Shown piece by piece: positions 51,518 to 64,000 of a stretch of DNA of 64,000 nucleotides. Position 1 is the stretch's first letter. Each line of letters begins with the position of its first letter. The DNA is from Certhia americana (taxonomy: Eukaryota > Chordata > Aves > Passeriformes > Certhiidae): positions 8,449,193 through 8,513,192 of the forward strand of contig CM031872.1 of NCBI GenBank assembly GCA_018697195.1. Direction: 5' to 3'. Both the position numbers and the translations under genes were made by a program. A model generated the notes under the pieces. That model was not told where the DNA came from. It ran no database searches and saw nothing but the letters and a program-made list of their open reading frames with translations.

Positions 51518-51897
51518 CTGGAAGGCAAACCAAGGACAAGGGGTTAATGTCCACAGGGCCACCTGGACTTCAGGCAGATGCAGCTTTGCACTTCTGGAGG
51601 CTTAAAGATCTCCAGCTCCTCTGCAGCCACCAGCTGAATGATGCTGCACAAAAAGCTGGTGGGAAAAGCTGAGGTTTTGGCTGCAACAGAGTCAAAGGCA
51701 AAGCTGCTGCTGCTGAGAAAACACAGAGAAAACCTCTCCCATCAGCCAGGGAAAGAGCAGAGTGAAGCAAAGTGGGGAGGTGAGGTGGGCAGAGCCATTC
51801 CCAGGATGGGCTGGCCCCGGGACCAAGCAGCTTCTGCAGCTCTGCAGAGGAGGCAGAGCAGGACGGGGAGCAGTGCTGGAGGACAGCAGCACTGATC

Positions 51898-52005
51898 CTT
51901 GTCCAGAGTCCTCTCTAACTCTCACAGAGCCCCTTTAGGCACTGGAAAGATCTCCCTGGAGCCTCCTCCCCTCCAGGCTGAACACAGATGTCAGCCTCTC
52001 AATGA
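51898..52005 (-). mobile_element. CR1 LINE internal fragment
   Basis: CCTTGTCCAGAGTCCTCTCT, CCTTTAGGCACTGGAAAGAT and CTCCAGGCTGAACACAGATG resemble the antisense CR1 segment next to the tail. Confidence 0.7.
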
Positions 52006-53274
52006 CACTGCTGGCAGCAAACAAAACCAGTGTAGGCAAAGCCTTAGCTCAGCCCCAGCTCAGTCCCCACAACTCCAACCTCTGCCATTGGAAAAGCTCC
52101 TGATGCCTTCAGGGAACATTGACAGCACTCCCAGAAATTCAGCCATTCAGCCACTGAGTTACCAGCTGCCTTCCCCAGCACAAGCAGTCAATTAATGAAT
52201 GGAATAATTACTCAATGCTTACACCAGCACGCACAGAGATGACCTTGGGGGCCAGAGGAGGTGATTTGCAATCCCTCCTCTGCCCCTCCAGTTTCCACTG
52301 AGTGAGAAGCTGACAGAGAAAACTTCAATTAACACAGAGGAGTTCTCCTTGGGGACAGCTGTACGTGCTGATCCCTCCAGAGGCCTGAGGAACATCAGCA
52401 CTGCAGATCTGCTCTCAGAAAGGAGCTGTTTGGGGTTTTTTTCCCATGTATACATCACCCTGATGAGCTGCTCCTACAAGGCCTCCTGCCCCCTCTCAGC
52501 AGAGAAGCTGCTGAGCAAAGTTTGTGGTTGGGGAGAACTAAACCCAGCAGCTCCTCAGTAAAGGGTAAAACTGTCAGTAACAGTGGGCTGGCTGGATCCC
52601 AGCCCTGACCTGGCAGCAATCCTGTCCCTCCCTGCCAGAGCCACAGAGAATCCAGCTCAAACCCCAGCTCAGCATCTCCATCACACACAGCAACTTGGCT
52701 GCACACTTGTCACAAGCTCCCAAGGTCACCATGTGCCTGGAGGGCTGGCACAAGGACAGCAAAACCAACAGCCCCATCGGGACACCCGCAGAGCACCTCA
52801 TCCCCCTGGGGCTGCTCAGCAGCTCCAGCCCCTGTTCCTGCAGCTTCCCAGTCCCTCAAACACAGCCCTGCTGGGATCTCCTCCCTCCCTGCAGGCACCC
52901 AGAGCCCAGCTGGGCTGACAGAGGTGCTCACCATACTCCATCCTGCCCGGGTCTCTCTGGGATGATGGAGCAGGTTCTGAGCCCTCTGCCCACTCCAGGG
53001 GACCACTCTGCCATGGGCACTGTGGCTGTGCCAGGCTCCAGGGCACAGAGCAGCTTCCTGAGGCAGAGCTGCCATACAGCCAGGCTCAGGATGGGCTAAA
53101 CTCCATGGAAATCAATGAGCTGGGGGTGGCAGGGACCCTTCTCACCTACCCCAGAGCAACCAGGGCAGGGGATCCCTGTTAGATGGGGTACAGGACCCCC
53201 TGAAATGTTCTTTGTTCATCCAAACTGGAGCCATCTCTATAAAACCTCTTTTGAGTCTGCATAACATCATTGTA

Positions 53275-53660
53275 CCCCTGTACCTGTGTCCAGTTCTGGG
53301 CCCCTCAAAGGAAGAACTGGAGCATGTCCAGAGCTGGGAATGGAGCTGGAAAGGGGCTGGAGCCCCAGGAGAGGCTGAGGGAGCTGGGAAGGGGCTCAGC
53401 CTGGAGCAAAGGAGGCTCAGGGGGGCCCTTGTGGCTCTGCACAACTCCCTGCCAGGAGGGGACAGCCGGGGGGGTCAGGCTGTGCTCCCAGGGAACAGGG
53501 ACAGGAGGAGAGGGAACGGCCTCATTGTGGGGAGGCTCAGGGTGGACATCAGCAGGAATTTCCTCATGGAAAAGAGGTGGTCAGGTCTTGGCAGGGGCTG
53601 CCCAGGGAGGGTTGGAGCACCCATCCCTGGAGGTGCTTAGGGAAAGACTGGACAAGGCAC
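53275..53660 (+). mobile_element. CR1 LINE fragment
   Basis: Starts TGTGTCCAGTTCTGGGCCCC, continues AGGCTGAGGGAGCTGGGAAG and GGTGGACATCAGCAGGAATT, and ends before the terminal tail. Confidence 0.88.
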
Positions 53661-54464
53661 AGGGATCCCCCTCCCTCCCTTCCTCAGAGAATCCATCCTG
53701 GCAGGGAGGAGAAGGAGGATCTGGGGTTTGTACCACACAGGAGACTCGAGGCACAGGAGCAGGGACCAGGCACAGGCTGCATGCTGGGCACTGTGGAGTG
53801 TCACAGCTGCCCTGGGGACAAGGCAGAGGTGGCTGATGAAGCCTGGCAGAGCCATTTAGCCTCAGTCAAATGTCATCCCCTGGCAGGGCAGGCACAGCAG
53901 CAGAGCTGCTCTCTGGAGGCACAGGGAAATTAGCAGGGATGAGAGGCCAGAGATTTACACAGGGATTTTTATGTCCCCCTGCAGCTCCCTTGACAGGGCC
54001 ACCAGGAGCAGGGATCTCAGGCTCAGAGATGTTTTATGCAGGAAGGAGACAGCAGAGAGCCTGAGGGGAGGGGAGCAGCTGCACAGCTGGAGGGGCAGGG
54101 CTCCCTGGCAGCCTCCATCCAAGAGGGGACACGGGAGTGAACAGAAGCTGGACCTTGCTGGTGACAGTGTCTCCCAGAGAGCAGTGCTGCAGCAGGCTGG
54201 TGACACTCTGGGGAGTCCTTTATACATTTACTGAGGTCTCTCCTGTAAACTGAGAAGCAGTTTCCTGCCCAGCAAACTCCCAAAAAACTCTCCCTGCTCA
54301 TGCCCAGGGCTGGAAGAGGAGGCCACCAGAGAGCCTCCCTCACTTAGAAGCCCTTCAAGACACACCTTTTGGACCAGGTCACCTGCTGACCTGCACCTTT
54401 TGGAGACCCTCTGGGTGATCACAGGTGGGGGAGGACAGTGACACCCACCAAAGATTTTTAAGGG

Positions 54465-54610
54465 ACTTCTAGAGGGACTATGTAGCAATAGGACATGGGG
54501 GAATGGTTTCACACTGAGGGAAGGTAGAATTAGATTGGATATTGGGAAGAAACTCTTCCCTGTGAGGGGTGCAAACCCCTTCCCCAACCTGGTGACCACT
54601 AAAGTCAGTT
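54465..54610 (+). mobile_element. CR1 LINE fragment
   Basis: GCAATAGGACATGGGGGAAT, TTAGATTGGATATTGGGAAG and AACTCTTCCCTGTGAGGG are sense CR1 words. Confidence 0.75.
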
Positions 54611-55114
54611 CTGCTCAAACACCTGAGAGTCCAGGAAGCTTTGTGTCCATCAGGCAGCAGCTCTTCAAACTGCAGCTGTGAGAGATGAGGGGGAAGCAGC
54701 TTTCCCTTACTTTCCTTGGGATAACAGCACAGCATGTGATCCACACTGAAGCACAGCAGGCATGAGGACAGGATCTGGCACACATCCACAAAACCTTTGT
54801 GCAGACACACTCTGAACCAGACTTTAACAAAGTGCTTGGCACCAGGAGCTGTGGAGTGACAAGGCACCAGGTGAGCCAAGTGGGAGAAGCTTCCACACCT
54901 GCATCCAAACCAGGACAGAATCCACCAGCAGCTGCTGTGCTGAGCTCCAGGAGAGCAGAGCTCCCATGCATAAGGAGAAATGCTGCACTTCCCTCTATTT
55001 TTGTTTTTTCTCCCTCAAGTTTTACCAAGGCCAGGCCTCAGCCCTGTGTGTCCCTGTCTGCAGGGAGGGCTCAGAGCAGGGTCCAAGCTCTGCTTCCAGC
55101 AATGAGACAAGAGG

Positions 55115-55245
55115 AATGGGAAGGGACTGATGCCCAGGAAGTTCCACCTGGACACCAGGAAGAATTTCTTCCCTGTGCAGTGCCCGAGCACTGGGACAGG
55201 AGCCCAAGGAAGGTTTCACTGCTGTGTCCTCCTCCCTTGGAAGCC
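55115..55245 (+). mobile_element. CR1-like fragment
   Basis: GGAAGTTCCACCTGGACACC, AGGAAGAATTTCTTCCCTGT and CGAGCACTGGGACAGG match the sense middle of another CR1 subfamily. Confidence 0.65.
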
Positions 55246-55487
55246 TTTATCCTGCTGGTCCCTGTGCCCAGCTGCTGCTCAGGCATGGAGCATTTCACTG
55301 TCCCCATTCCCAGCAAGGTGCCACGGTGCCACCAGGCTGGAACCAGCCCTCCAGTGTTGATTTTGCTGCCAGCCCGGCCCATAAAGCCATCACAGCAAGA
55401 GAGAGGGGGCAGAGCCTGCCCACACAGACCACACAGATCATCCCAGCTCCCTGGGACAAAAAGAGAAGCTTTTCAGCAGAATTCTAA

Positions 55488-55955
55488 TCATGGAATTCCA
55501 AAATCATTGAGGTTGGAAAAGACCTCCCAGCCCATCGAGACCAGCCTGTGCCTGATCCTCACCTTGTCCCCAGCCCAGAGCACTCTGTGCCACCTCCAGG
55601 GACTGGGACTCCAAATCTCCCTGGGCTGTCCCTTCCAATGTTTAACAACAGTTCCATGAGGAAATTCCTGCTGCTGTCCACCCAGCCTGAGGCCATTCCC
55701 TATCCTCCTGTCCCTGTTCCCTGGAGCACAGCCCAACCCCCCTGGCTGTCCCCTCCTGGCAGGGAGTTGTGCAGAGACACAAGGGCCCCCCTGAGCCTCC
55801 TTTGCTCCAGGCTGAGCCCCTTCCCAGCTCCCTCAGCCTCTCCTGGGCTTTGTTCCTTTCCCTGGACACGCTCCAGCCCCTCCAGGTCATTCCCAAATTA
55901 ACAGGCCCAGAACTGGACACAGGATTTGAGGTGGCCCCAGCAGTGCCCAGCACAG
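55488..55955 (-). mobile_element. CR1 LINE fragment
   Basis: Starts TCATGGAATTCCAAAATCAT, then TGAGGTTGGAAAAGACCTCC. Includes GGCAGGGAGTTGTGCAGAGA and CCAGAACTGGACACAGGATT, the reverse of 53275-53660. Confidence 0.88.
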
Positions 55956-57073
55956 GGGGACATCACAAAGGACAGGCTCTGGGTGGGGAATTCTACAAGG
56001 GAAAAGTTTTTCCTTCCAGACACACAAATTGTCCTGTGTGCACTGACTGCAGAGATACCCCCAAAGCCACAGCAGAACTCGTCCTGCCAGTTTTTTGGGA
56101 AACCAAAAACTTGGTGGGCACGCTGAACCTCACCCAGGCCCCCCAAAATAACAAATTCCACCTCCTTAATGCCCTGTGCAGAATCAGACAGTGCAGGCTA
56201 CATCTCCATTTTCTTTCTCAAGTCATTCCAGGGATTTGCTGCCTGTTCAGTGCTGCTGGGCTTTGGCTCCAGCCTCACCTAAGATTTGGCTTTGCCCCAT
56301 CTCTGATGTGTTTGAGGACCATGGGGTGGGAGGTTTAGGGCTGGCACCAGAGCATGCAAGCCCACCTGCTAGCAGCCCAGCTTAAAGAGATCATTTATGT
56401 GAATCTGGGAATTAGTGCCAAAACCTTTAGCACAGAAACAGTCACCAACTGCCCAGAAATGTCATCAGGAGCAGCAAGTGCCAGAGAGAAGGGCAGATTG
56501 ATTCCATAAGGCCACTGATCCCCTAACAACACTATTAAATTATCTGTCAAGCCCTCTGAGAAGAAAGGAGATCATTTAAACTGATAAAAAAAGGAAACAC
56601 ATCTCATATGCCACAATTACCTTTAAAAAAAAAACCTCATAAAACCCAAACAGCTCCCAGGACATCACATTCTCTCCTAGGATCCTGAGTGGCAGCTGCC
56701 ACCCTTCTGAAACCCTGACATCACTGAGGGCTTTCCTCTCCCATCTTCACCATTTCTTCCCTATTCCCCATCGGCCCCGCGAGACTGTGTAAAAACATCT
56801 CCAAAAATCCCCCCAGAGGGAGCACAGATGCCAGAAATCAATGGCAATTAACCCCCAGGATCCTGCTGGCAGCCTGCCCGAGCCTGCCTCTGGCAGGGAC
56901 ACAGCCCCCTCGCTTCACCTTCCCCCTAATGACAGGAGCAGAGTGGGCAGATCCCAGCTGGACACCGGGAGCATTAACCAGGAGCCAGCCTCCCCCTCAC
57001 CACAGCCTCAGGCTGCTGCTTTTCCTCCCGGCAGGAGCAGCAGGAACAGCCTCACTGGGGCTGGTTTGGCTCT

Positions 57074-57115
57074 GGGATAATGGGCACGGGATAATGGGCA
57101 CGGGATAATGGGCAC
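57074..57115. repeat. 14-bp tandem repeat, three copies
   Basis: GGGATAATGGGCAC three times in a row, identical. Confidence 0.95.
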
Positions 57116-57734
57116 GGCTCTGCTGGCGAGCTCCAAAGGTCAGTGCAGAGGTTATCAATCAGCAAAGCACCGGGAATTTGGCAGCACGGCCCCAAAAAGT
57201 ACGGCAAAGGCTTAGGAATCAAGCTGGAAAGGGAAAGAAATGCTGAGATACCACAGGAGGGAGGCAGAGGGAGCTTTTACAGCATGCTCAGGCACTGTGC
57301 GGGGGAGAGATTGGCAGAAGTTTGCCCAAACGCTGATGCCTGCTCCATCCCTGGGTGTGTCCACTGGCCTCAGGTGGGTCTGAGCTTGTGGGATGAGATG
57401 GACTAGGCAAAATCAACCCTGCTGCCAAGTGGGAATGAAGCAGCTCCCTGCGGCTGCTGGGGAGGGGAGGGGGCTGCAGGGGCAGCAGCTTTTACAGCAC
57501 AGGGATTGAGCTACAGCAGCTCAAAGGCTTCTCTGCCGAGACAGGACAGCAGGCACAGGCCCTTCCTGCCCCCAAAATGTTTGCTCTGGGGGCCAGCTGC
57601 AGGCAGGATGGGGAAAAGGCTATTACAGCTCCCACTGCACACCTGGTTAAGGCCAAATTTGCTGGGTGAAGCAAGGAGAGACCATGCCCTGCCCCAGACT
57701 GCAGTTGTAAATAAGATATTTTGGAACGAGTATT

Positions 57735-57898
57735 GCCCAGAGCAGCTGTAGCTGCTCCTGGATCCCTGGCAGTGCCCAAGGCAAGGGTGGACAGGGCTTT
57801 GAGCAACCTGGGATAGTGGAAGGTGTGGATACCCACAGAACTGGATGAGCTTTAAGGTCCCTTCCAACCCAAATCAGTCTAGGATTCCCTGATTTGAA
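57735..57898 (+). mobile_element. CR1 LINE 3' fragment
   Basis: Sense CR1 tail: GGACAGGGCTTTGAGCAACC, GAGCTTTAAGGTCCCTTCCA and ACCCAAATCAGTCTAGG. Confidence 0.9.
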
Positions 57899-58111
57899 GC
57901 CTATTCCATCCCTATGCTGCCTGACAAAGCACTGGGAGCTGGATCTGAGCAGAGGAACCGGGAGCCTGGAATGCTCTGCCGGGGGCAAACAGCTCATCCT
58001 GAACAGGGAGGAAGGGAAGTGGAAAGGGGAGAAGGTGACAGAAGGGAGAGCAGGACACAGGAGGAGGCTGAGGGAAGCACAGATGGAGGGCCAGCAATGG
58101 GTACCAGGGTC

Positions 58112-58121
58112 NNNNNNNNNN
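58112..58121. other. Assembly gap (10 N)
   Basis: Ten N. The sequence resumes directly inside a 12-bp tandem repeat, so the true length is probably larger than ten bases. Confidence 1.
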
Positions 58122-58172
58122 GCAGGGGGTGATGCAGGGGGTGATGCAGGGGGTGATGCAGGGGGTGACACG
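58122..58172. repeat. 12-bp tandem repeat at the gap edge
   Basis: Four copies of GCAGGGGGTGAT, the last diverging to GCAGGGGGTGAC. The repeat likely caused the gap. Confidence 0.9.
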
Positions 58173-61100
58173 GCCTCCCTGCAGGAGGACAAAGGGGACT
58201 TGCAGGAGGCACAATCCAACCTCTCCCAAGGCAAAGGACGGCAGTTGGGCTTTCAAGTAGCTGCACTTATGCAAATCAATGCAAATCGATGTATAATTAT
58301 GGTGATTGCACACATTTAGCCCCAAGGCATCAGGAAGCCCATGTCCCTTTCACCGGGAAAGGTCAAGTGAAATCTTAGCTCCAGCACCTTCTCCCCAAGC
58401 TCTCCAAGGGCTGACACCTCCCCATCCCCACTCTGCAACCTCCAAGCTCTCCCAAGCTGGTCCCTGCCCAGTGCAGCCCTCAGGCAACCCCGGACAATTC
58501 TAAAAAGAGCAGAAAACTCCACATAATTGTGGAAACAAAGCAAAACCAAAGCTGTTTGGGTGCTTCCAGGGCAGGGGGGGAGGCATAGGGGAACTGCAGA
58601 TTAAAGCATTGCCTCCTGCTTCTTTGGCACATCTCTTTCTGCTCCACACCAAGCAATGCTGAAAGGAATGATGCGAAGCACTGCCAAGGCCATATTGTCC
58701 AAACAAGGTTAACTCCTTGGTGGAAAAACTTGGGAAGAATGAACGTGGGGAAGTGAGGGAGACACTCCATGAGGCACCGAGGACATCCAGGCAGAGCCTG
58801 CACAGAGCAGAGCTCCCTCCAGCCCTGAGGCAATTCCTGAGTCCAGCAAGAGGCAGCTGGCAAGACCAGAGCTCCTGCAGGGCTCTGCTCCACCTGTACC
58901 CACCAAGCACTCGGTGACAGGGAGAACTCACAGAGCAGCCAGTCAAAAGAACCCAAGGTAAAATCACACCAGCAGATGCTTTGTCACTTTAACCGAGGGC
59001 ATTTAGAGCTGAATAGTTCTCCATGGCATTGAGCAAGGCGTCAAGAAAATCCATCCTCTTCCCTCAGGACAGGGGAACCGGGTAAAGGATATTTTAATTC
59101 ATCAGTTCTGATGCTTTTGTTTTCTTCTAAGGGCCACTAGAAGGAAATAAGCTTTGATCCTCCAGGTTATCTTATCAATGCCTCTGCTGAGGCAAAACTG
59201 TTTATTTACAAGGAGCCCACTAAATAACATCGATGCTGCAAGAACTCCAGGATGCCCTGACAATGCTAACCCTGATGAACAAGCCAGTCCTGGTGCCAAG
59301 TCCTATCATCTTTGCATTATGAGGAGAGGAGAGATTAAGGCCCTCATTCCAATCTTTTGCATCAGTATAAAGTCATTTGATTTCATTAGGGCTGATTGTG
59401 ATTTGCCGGTGCAATGAAGGGAAACAGATGACTAAGGAACTTGCCCACTGAGGGAAATCAGTGGCAGAGCAGCAAATACAAGAGGCTCCTAACCCAGGTG
59501 GAGCAGCCAAACCCACGTTCCCACAGCCTCCGGCTGGGTGTGCAGCTTCTTCCCAGCCCAAATTACACCAGGAATTCATCCGGAGCTCAGAGGAGCTCAC
59601 AGAGACAGGGGAGCAGCACCGTGGGCAGCTCCAGTTCTCAAACCCTCTCCAGATCTGCCCCTGGAACCAGGAGCAGCCCTTCCACAGCCATGCTCTGCCA
59701 CTACCACCAGCACTGCCCCTCAAGGAGCTTTAAAAGGCATTTTAAATGCGGATGCCCAAGCTCAAGAGTGACCATTTTCCCTCCTCCTTTTTCCCAGAGG
59801 GAGATCCTGGTGCCTTTACACTTTCCACCCTCTCCCTCCAAGCCCAGCCGATTACAGGAGCTGAAATGGAAACTGTTTGCAGGACAGAAGGGCACAGCAG
59901 GAGCCCCCGGCATCACACAGCACCTGCCTTTTAAGCGGCTTTTTAATTGCCTTTTTTTTTTTTTGAAGTTTTTGTTTCTAAGCAGATCCAGAGATGAAGG
60001 AAGTGATTACCACTCTAACTATTGGGGTGGATGCGAGTCACATCCTCCTTTTCCATGCTCCAGCTCCCCGAGCTCCCTTGGGAAGGGGAGAAGTTTCAAG
60101 CCTGTTCCTTTAGTGCCTGCTAGAAGCACAGAGCCGGCGATAACCATGCAGCAGTTCAAGGAACAGGGCTGATATCGTCACACAATCAGGGATCAATGGA
60201 TTGGCTTCACCCCTCGGCCATCCCAGCCTGGCTCCAGCTGATCATCCACAGCTCCAAGCACTTGGAAAGGTCAAAACCCAACCAAACCAAGCTGCACTCG
60301 TTCCTCAGAGCCGTGCCCACAGTGCCACGGTGATTAAATAACCAGTGTCAGGTCATGGTAATCAATTAATTGGGCATCCCAAGAAACAATGACATAAAAT
60401 TTGCTTTATTGTGAGCTGGCTGGAAAGAAAAATGGCTCTAAAATGTGTTTCTGAGGCTTAGGGCTGCACATCTCTGCTGTCATTTCTCAAAGGTCTTTTA
60501 GCAGCCCCACACCTGGGGTCCTTTCTTAGGAACTATTACAGCCTCTGAAGAGATCACCTTGTTTGCCAGCATGAAAACCCACAGTAATAGGACATAAAAG
60601 GAACTTTAATCTCCTTTTAATTATTTTTCAAATGCCCACTCAATACTTGCATTAGAGCAGGAGATGGAAAGGCTGGAAGGAGTGAAAAGCTGTGCTGGAA
60701 CAGAGAGATGGTGGTGGCTGGGGATGAGATCCATCTTTATGTCAGGCTGGGGTGTGATGTGGCACCCCCTGATGCAATCCCCTTCTCCCACAGGTCAGGG
60801 AGGGGATGAGATCCCCCTGGATGTGATCCCCCACCCTTCCCAGGCAGGGACACACAGGACAGGCTGGCAGTGCCACATCCTGGCCCCCTCTGCCTCATCC
60901 CAAGCTTTCTCCACTCCCCTCCAGCCTCTCTCCACAGCTGAAAAACCCAAAACAGGGCACTTGGACTACTCCAGTTCCTCCAGAATAAACTCAATTCCAG
61001 CCCAGGGACTTTGGCAAAGCCATCACAGATTTGCACCAACACCAAAGAATCAAATCTGCCCAAGCCCAGCACGTCCAAATTAGCAGGGTTTTGGTGATTT

Positions 61101-62639
61101 TGGTCAAGCTGATCTGGATTTGCCCAGCTGTCAGCAAGAACAGCAGGGCCAGTGGTGGCACCAGTGCATTATTTTTATTATTATTTTTTATTATTGTCAT
61201 TAAACCAAATCCTAAATCAGGAAAATTTTCACTTTCTCTTGTCCTCTCCCTCCCTAAATGTCCTTTTATTCAAAGGACATAAAAACCTACAGCAAAGCAA
61301 GAAGAGCAAGTGGGGGTGGGAAGAAAGGAGTGTGAATTTAATGCCAATCCCAGAGCACTGGGGAAACGCCACCCTGGGTAATATTTTGATGGTCTAAAGC
61401 CACAAACACCTTGATTTTAAATGCTCTGGATAAAATACGACAGCTTATCAATACAAATTTTCAGCACGACTGCTAAAATATAGCAGTACATGCTAAAATA
61501 TAGCAGCATATACACCAAAACAGTAAAATAAATATATATATAGTATATAGGCATAAAATAATGTCCTAAATAGCAAGGCTGATAAAAGCCAAGCAAGCTC
61601 TAAAAATATGGCAGACAACACAAACTTCTCCACTTACCCCATAATTCAAATGCTGGTGATCTTTTGCTAAAGTGCACTCTTGAATGCTGCAATGATGGAG
61701 CTGTAATTGTAATGGAGTCATTTAATTTGGATTTGGATGAAACAGCCGAGCGTGGAGCAGACAAGGCATAAAACTCCCATGCTCACGTAAAGGTTAAGGA
61801 GCTGGTCATTAAGGGAATTGATTTGGAGTGCTGAGGTAATCTTGTGGTTAAAGTCAGAATGCCACTTTTTATCTAATTTACGCTGAAACATCTGCAAACA
61901 GCACTGCACTGGGGCCAGAAGGGGGTTTGGAGCTGGGACATCAGGCGTTGGCTGTGGCAGCTCTCATCTGCCACCACGATTCACTTCAGGTGCATCAGCC
62001 TGAAAATCCCAGGAGCAAACAGAAATTCCTGCTGCCCCACAGGCAGCACCTCTCTCCTCCTTGAGAGAAGGGGTAAGAGCAGCTGGGCTGCTCCTGCACA
62101 GACAGACACGCAAGGAAAGGCAACAGAGCTACCAGACTTATAGAAGGAACTCAGTGGGAATGCTCATCCAAGGCTGCTCAGACAAATCCAGACATTGCAT
62201 TTATTCCCTGCTCCGCCTGAGCAGCTGCCACAGCCACAGCCGGGCACCTCGGCGGGCAGCGAGAGGATCCGTGGCTCGGGAAGTTTGTCACTCTCAGCCC
62301 GGGAGCCTTCCCGAGCCCTGCACTCGCCCCAAGAAGGAGCTCTGATAACTTGTGTCAGCACAGCACGCCGTGCCTGTGACAGACAGCAGGGCTGCCCTGA
62401 CCAGACAGCTCCTTTTGCTGCAGGACAGTGTGAGGGAAATGCAGCCGGAGCATCGCTGCACACGCAGGGAGTGGAGCTGAGCTTTGATCAGACACAGCCC
62501 CTCGTCTGGAGCAGCAGGCAGTGTCTGAGAGATCAGCTACACAGCCAGGGGCTTGTGTTAACAAAGTCTCTCTCCTCAGCTTTCTCTCTCCCTGTTTGAT
62601 CCCGTGTGTGCACGAATTCCAGGACCGAGCCCAGCTCTG

Positions 62640-62705
62640 GTTTATCTATTCCGAGTTGGAAGGCATCACAAGGATCATCGAGTTCAACTCTTCAGTGAAC
62701 AGCCA
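62640..62705 (-). mobile_element. Short CR1-like fragment
   Basis: GAGTTGGAAGGCATCACAAG and GATCATCGAGTTCAACTC resemble the antisense end of a CR1 subfamily. Confidence 0.55.
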
Positions 62706-64000
62706 ATAAAGGGAAGAAATCCCCAATCCTGGGGTTATGAGCACCAAGCTCTGACCAGCTGAGCTGATGTTTCCCTCTTCACTGACCCACTGCAGGGCAA
62801 ACCAAGAGTGAGGAGGGCAGGACACACCGAGGTCTGCTCTGCCTGACGAGAGCAGACCACAGCCAGAGGCCTTTGCAGAGCTGTCGGTGCACCCAGCCTG
62901 AGCCCCAGACCCCAGGTTTTAAGGGGAAGTGAGAGCACCAAACAAAGCCACCCATCACCACCTCTTATCGCTGAAGCTCTGACACTGAATGACACCCAGA
63001 ACACTGGGCTGAGGTATTTGTACCTTAAACCTTCAAATGCTGCCCTTGAGCATCGCTGAACGCAATCTCTTCACTTCACCCCTCCAAAATGCAGCATCTG
63101 AGGGCAAATTAACACTTGGTTATTTTTGATTTTATAATTTCCCAAGGATTTATTATTATTATTATTAGAGCTGCACTGTAAATCACTCTGCTGCTCTTCC
63201 CAAGCAAAATGTTTCCACCACCACAACGTGGGTCATAAAAACCCTTCCCAGGTGTGAAAAGAACCCAGGAGCTCAAGAAGGTGCCTGCACAGGGCAAGTG
63301 ATGAATTTGCTGGTGAAAGAAGTTCAGTTCCCAAGGAGAAAATTTTGAAGCTGTTTTTCCTATCAGGATCATATTAACAAAATATAGCTCTTGGCAAGCC
63401 ATGTCCTCCAGGAATTATTTCTGTGCAGGAAGCACTTAGTTTCACTCAAAATTAATAATGTCTAAAAGGCATCAATTACATTATATTAGAGAACAAACAG
63501 AAAGTGATGTGAATTACCCAGCAGAGTGGGATGAATTGGAGATGAAATCATGGAGCAGAGTATTCCCGACACCTGGTTCCTCTCAATCCCAATGCCATAA
63601 CCAAAATGTGTGGGGGTTGCAATCTCCAAGGCACGAAATTGCAGACTTAACAACAGAAACCTTACCCTGCTGTTGTCCTATCATTAGGAACAAGAGAAAA
63701 AGAATTCCTACAAACCTTTCCTTTGCTCTCAGGATTACCAAGGACTCCTTTCCAGCCTGGAAGTGGTGCCCTTGCCCAGGGCATTGATTTAAAGCCGGGG
63801 CAGGGAACACACAGGTCGGCAGGGAAGAAGTGTTCAAAGCTGTGCAAGATTAATGAATTGTCAGAGGAACGCTCCACATGGAACAGGCTCCCAACAGAAC
63901 CACTTGAGCTTATTATGGATAAATTAAAGCACAAACAGCTGGAAAACAGCCTTGTCACGCCAGATCCCAGCTCTCCGTATGCTGCCTGCAAATTGCTGCT

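Larger units (their letters stand above)
51518..64000 (-). other. WHRN intron 1 (to window end), no exon 1 found
   Basis: No frame encodes the first harmonin-homology domain or the N-terminal part of PDZ1. Contains CR1 fragments, an assembly gap, short tandem repeats, and AT-rich unique patches near 59170-59420, 60330-60420 and 61660-61890. Confidence 0.6.

Noticed and set aside
52710..55659. Medium ORFs on both strands in WHRN intron 1 (for example 54799-55659)
   Set aside because: They overlap CR1 fragments or GC-rich unique sequence, lack conserved domains, and carry no matching splice sites.
51518..64000. Search for WHRN exon 1 (first harmonin-homology domain and N-terminal PDZ1)
   Set aside because: No frame on the minus strand encodes it and no CpG-rich promoter block lies here, so it is taken to be outside the window.

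Overview
This window is nuclear DNA from a bird, most probably a songbird. The evidence is spliced vertebrate genes with consensus GT/AG introns, about two dozen CR1 LINE tails, and several solo endogenous-retrovirus LTRs. A 10-base run of N at 58112-58121 marks an assembly gap. There are no bacterial operons, CRISPR arrays, tRNA or rRNA genes that I can support.

Layout, left to right. Positions 1 to about 955 look like the last part of a plus-strand 3' UTR ending at an AATAAA (932-937). By synteny with other vertebrates this is probably COL27A1, but no coding sequence is present to prove it. It converges tail to tail with AKNA on the minus strand. AKNA has a coding span of 11136 down to 2752, 21 coding exons that I could trace through their splice phases, and a 3' UTR to about 1105. 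Its start lies in an exon with two short upstream ORFs. Upstream of it, at roughly 15170-16230, is a CpG-rich promoter-like block with octamer, CCAAT and CTCF-like motifs. A (GGGAT/GGGAC)n array at 16255-16560 separates that block from the poly(A) signal of the next gene.

The rest of the window is WHRN (whirlin), also minus strand. Eleven exons, corresponding to human exons 2-12, run from 51517 down to the stop at 17433-17435. They encode about 711 residues: the end of PDZ1, PDZ2, the second HHD-like helical domain, a proline-rich region and PDZ3. Exon 1 (first HHD and most of PDZ1) is not found and should lie to the right of the window, so 51518-64000 is intron 1.

The introns are heavily marked by transposable elements and tandem repeats. 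These include a GGATCC-containing minisatellite (19995-20500) and a second tandem block (20490-20880) in intron 9, and a 30-bp tandem repeat in intron 8. Intron 2 holds one LTR of a pair of solo LTRs (43052-43491; its partner at 39286-39754 lies in intron 3) and an inverted pair of a different LTR family (40502-41064 and 50578-51242). CR1 tails occur in both orientations throughout.

The two genes act in different processes. AKNA is an AT-hook and centrosome-associated protein and WHRN is a PDZ scaffold of stereocilia and photoreceptors. Their adjacency is conserved vertebrate synteny rather than a functional pathway. I did not find a new biological system. The items most worth checking are a reading-phase break at AKNA coding exon 11, a paired CPxC putative zinc site in AKNA, the CTCF/octamer promoter block, a triplicated branch-point-like repeat, and the inverted LTR pair in WHRN.
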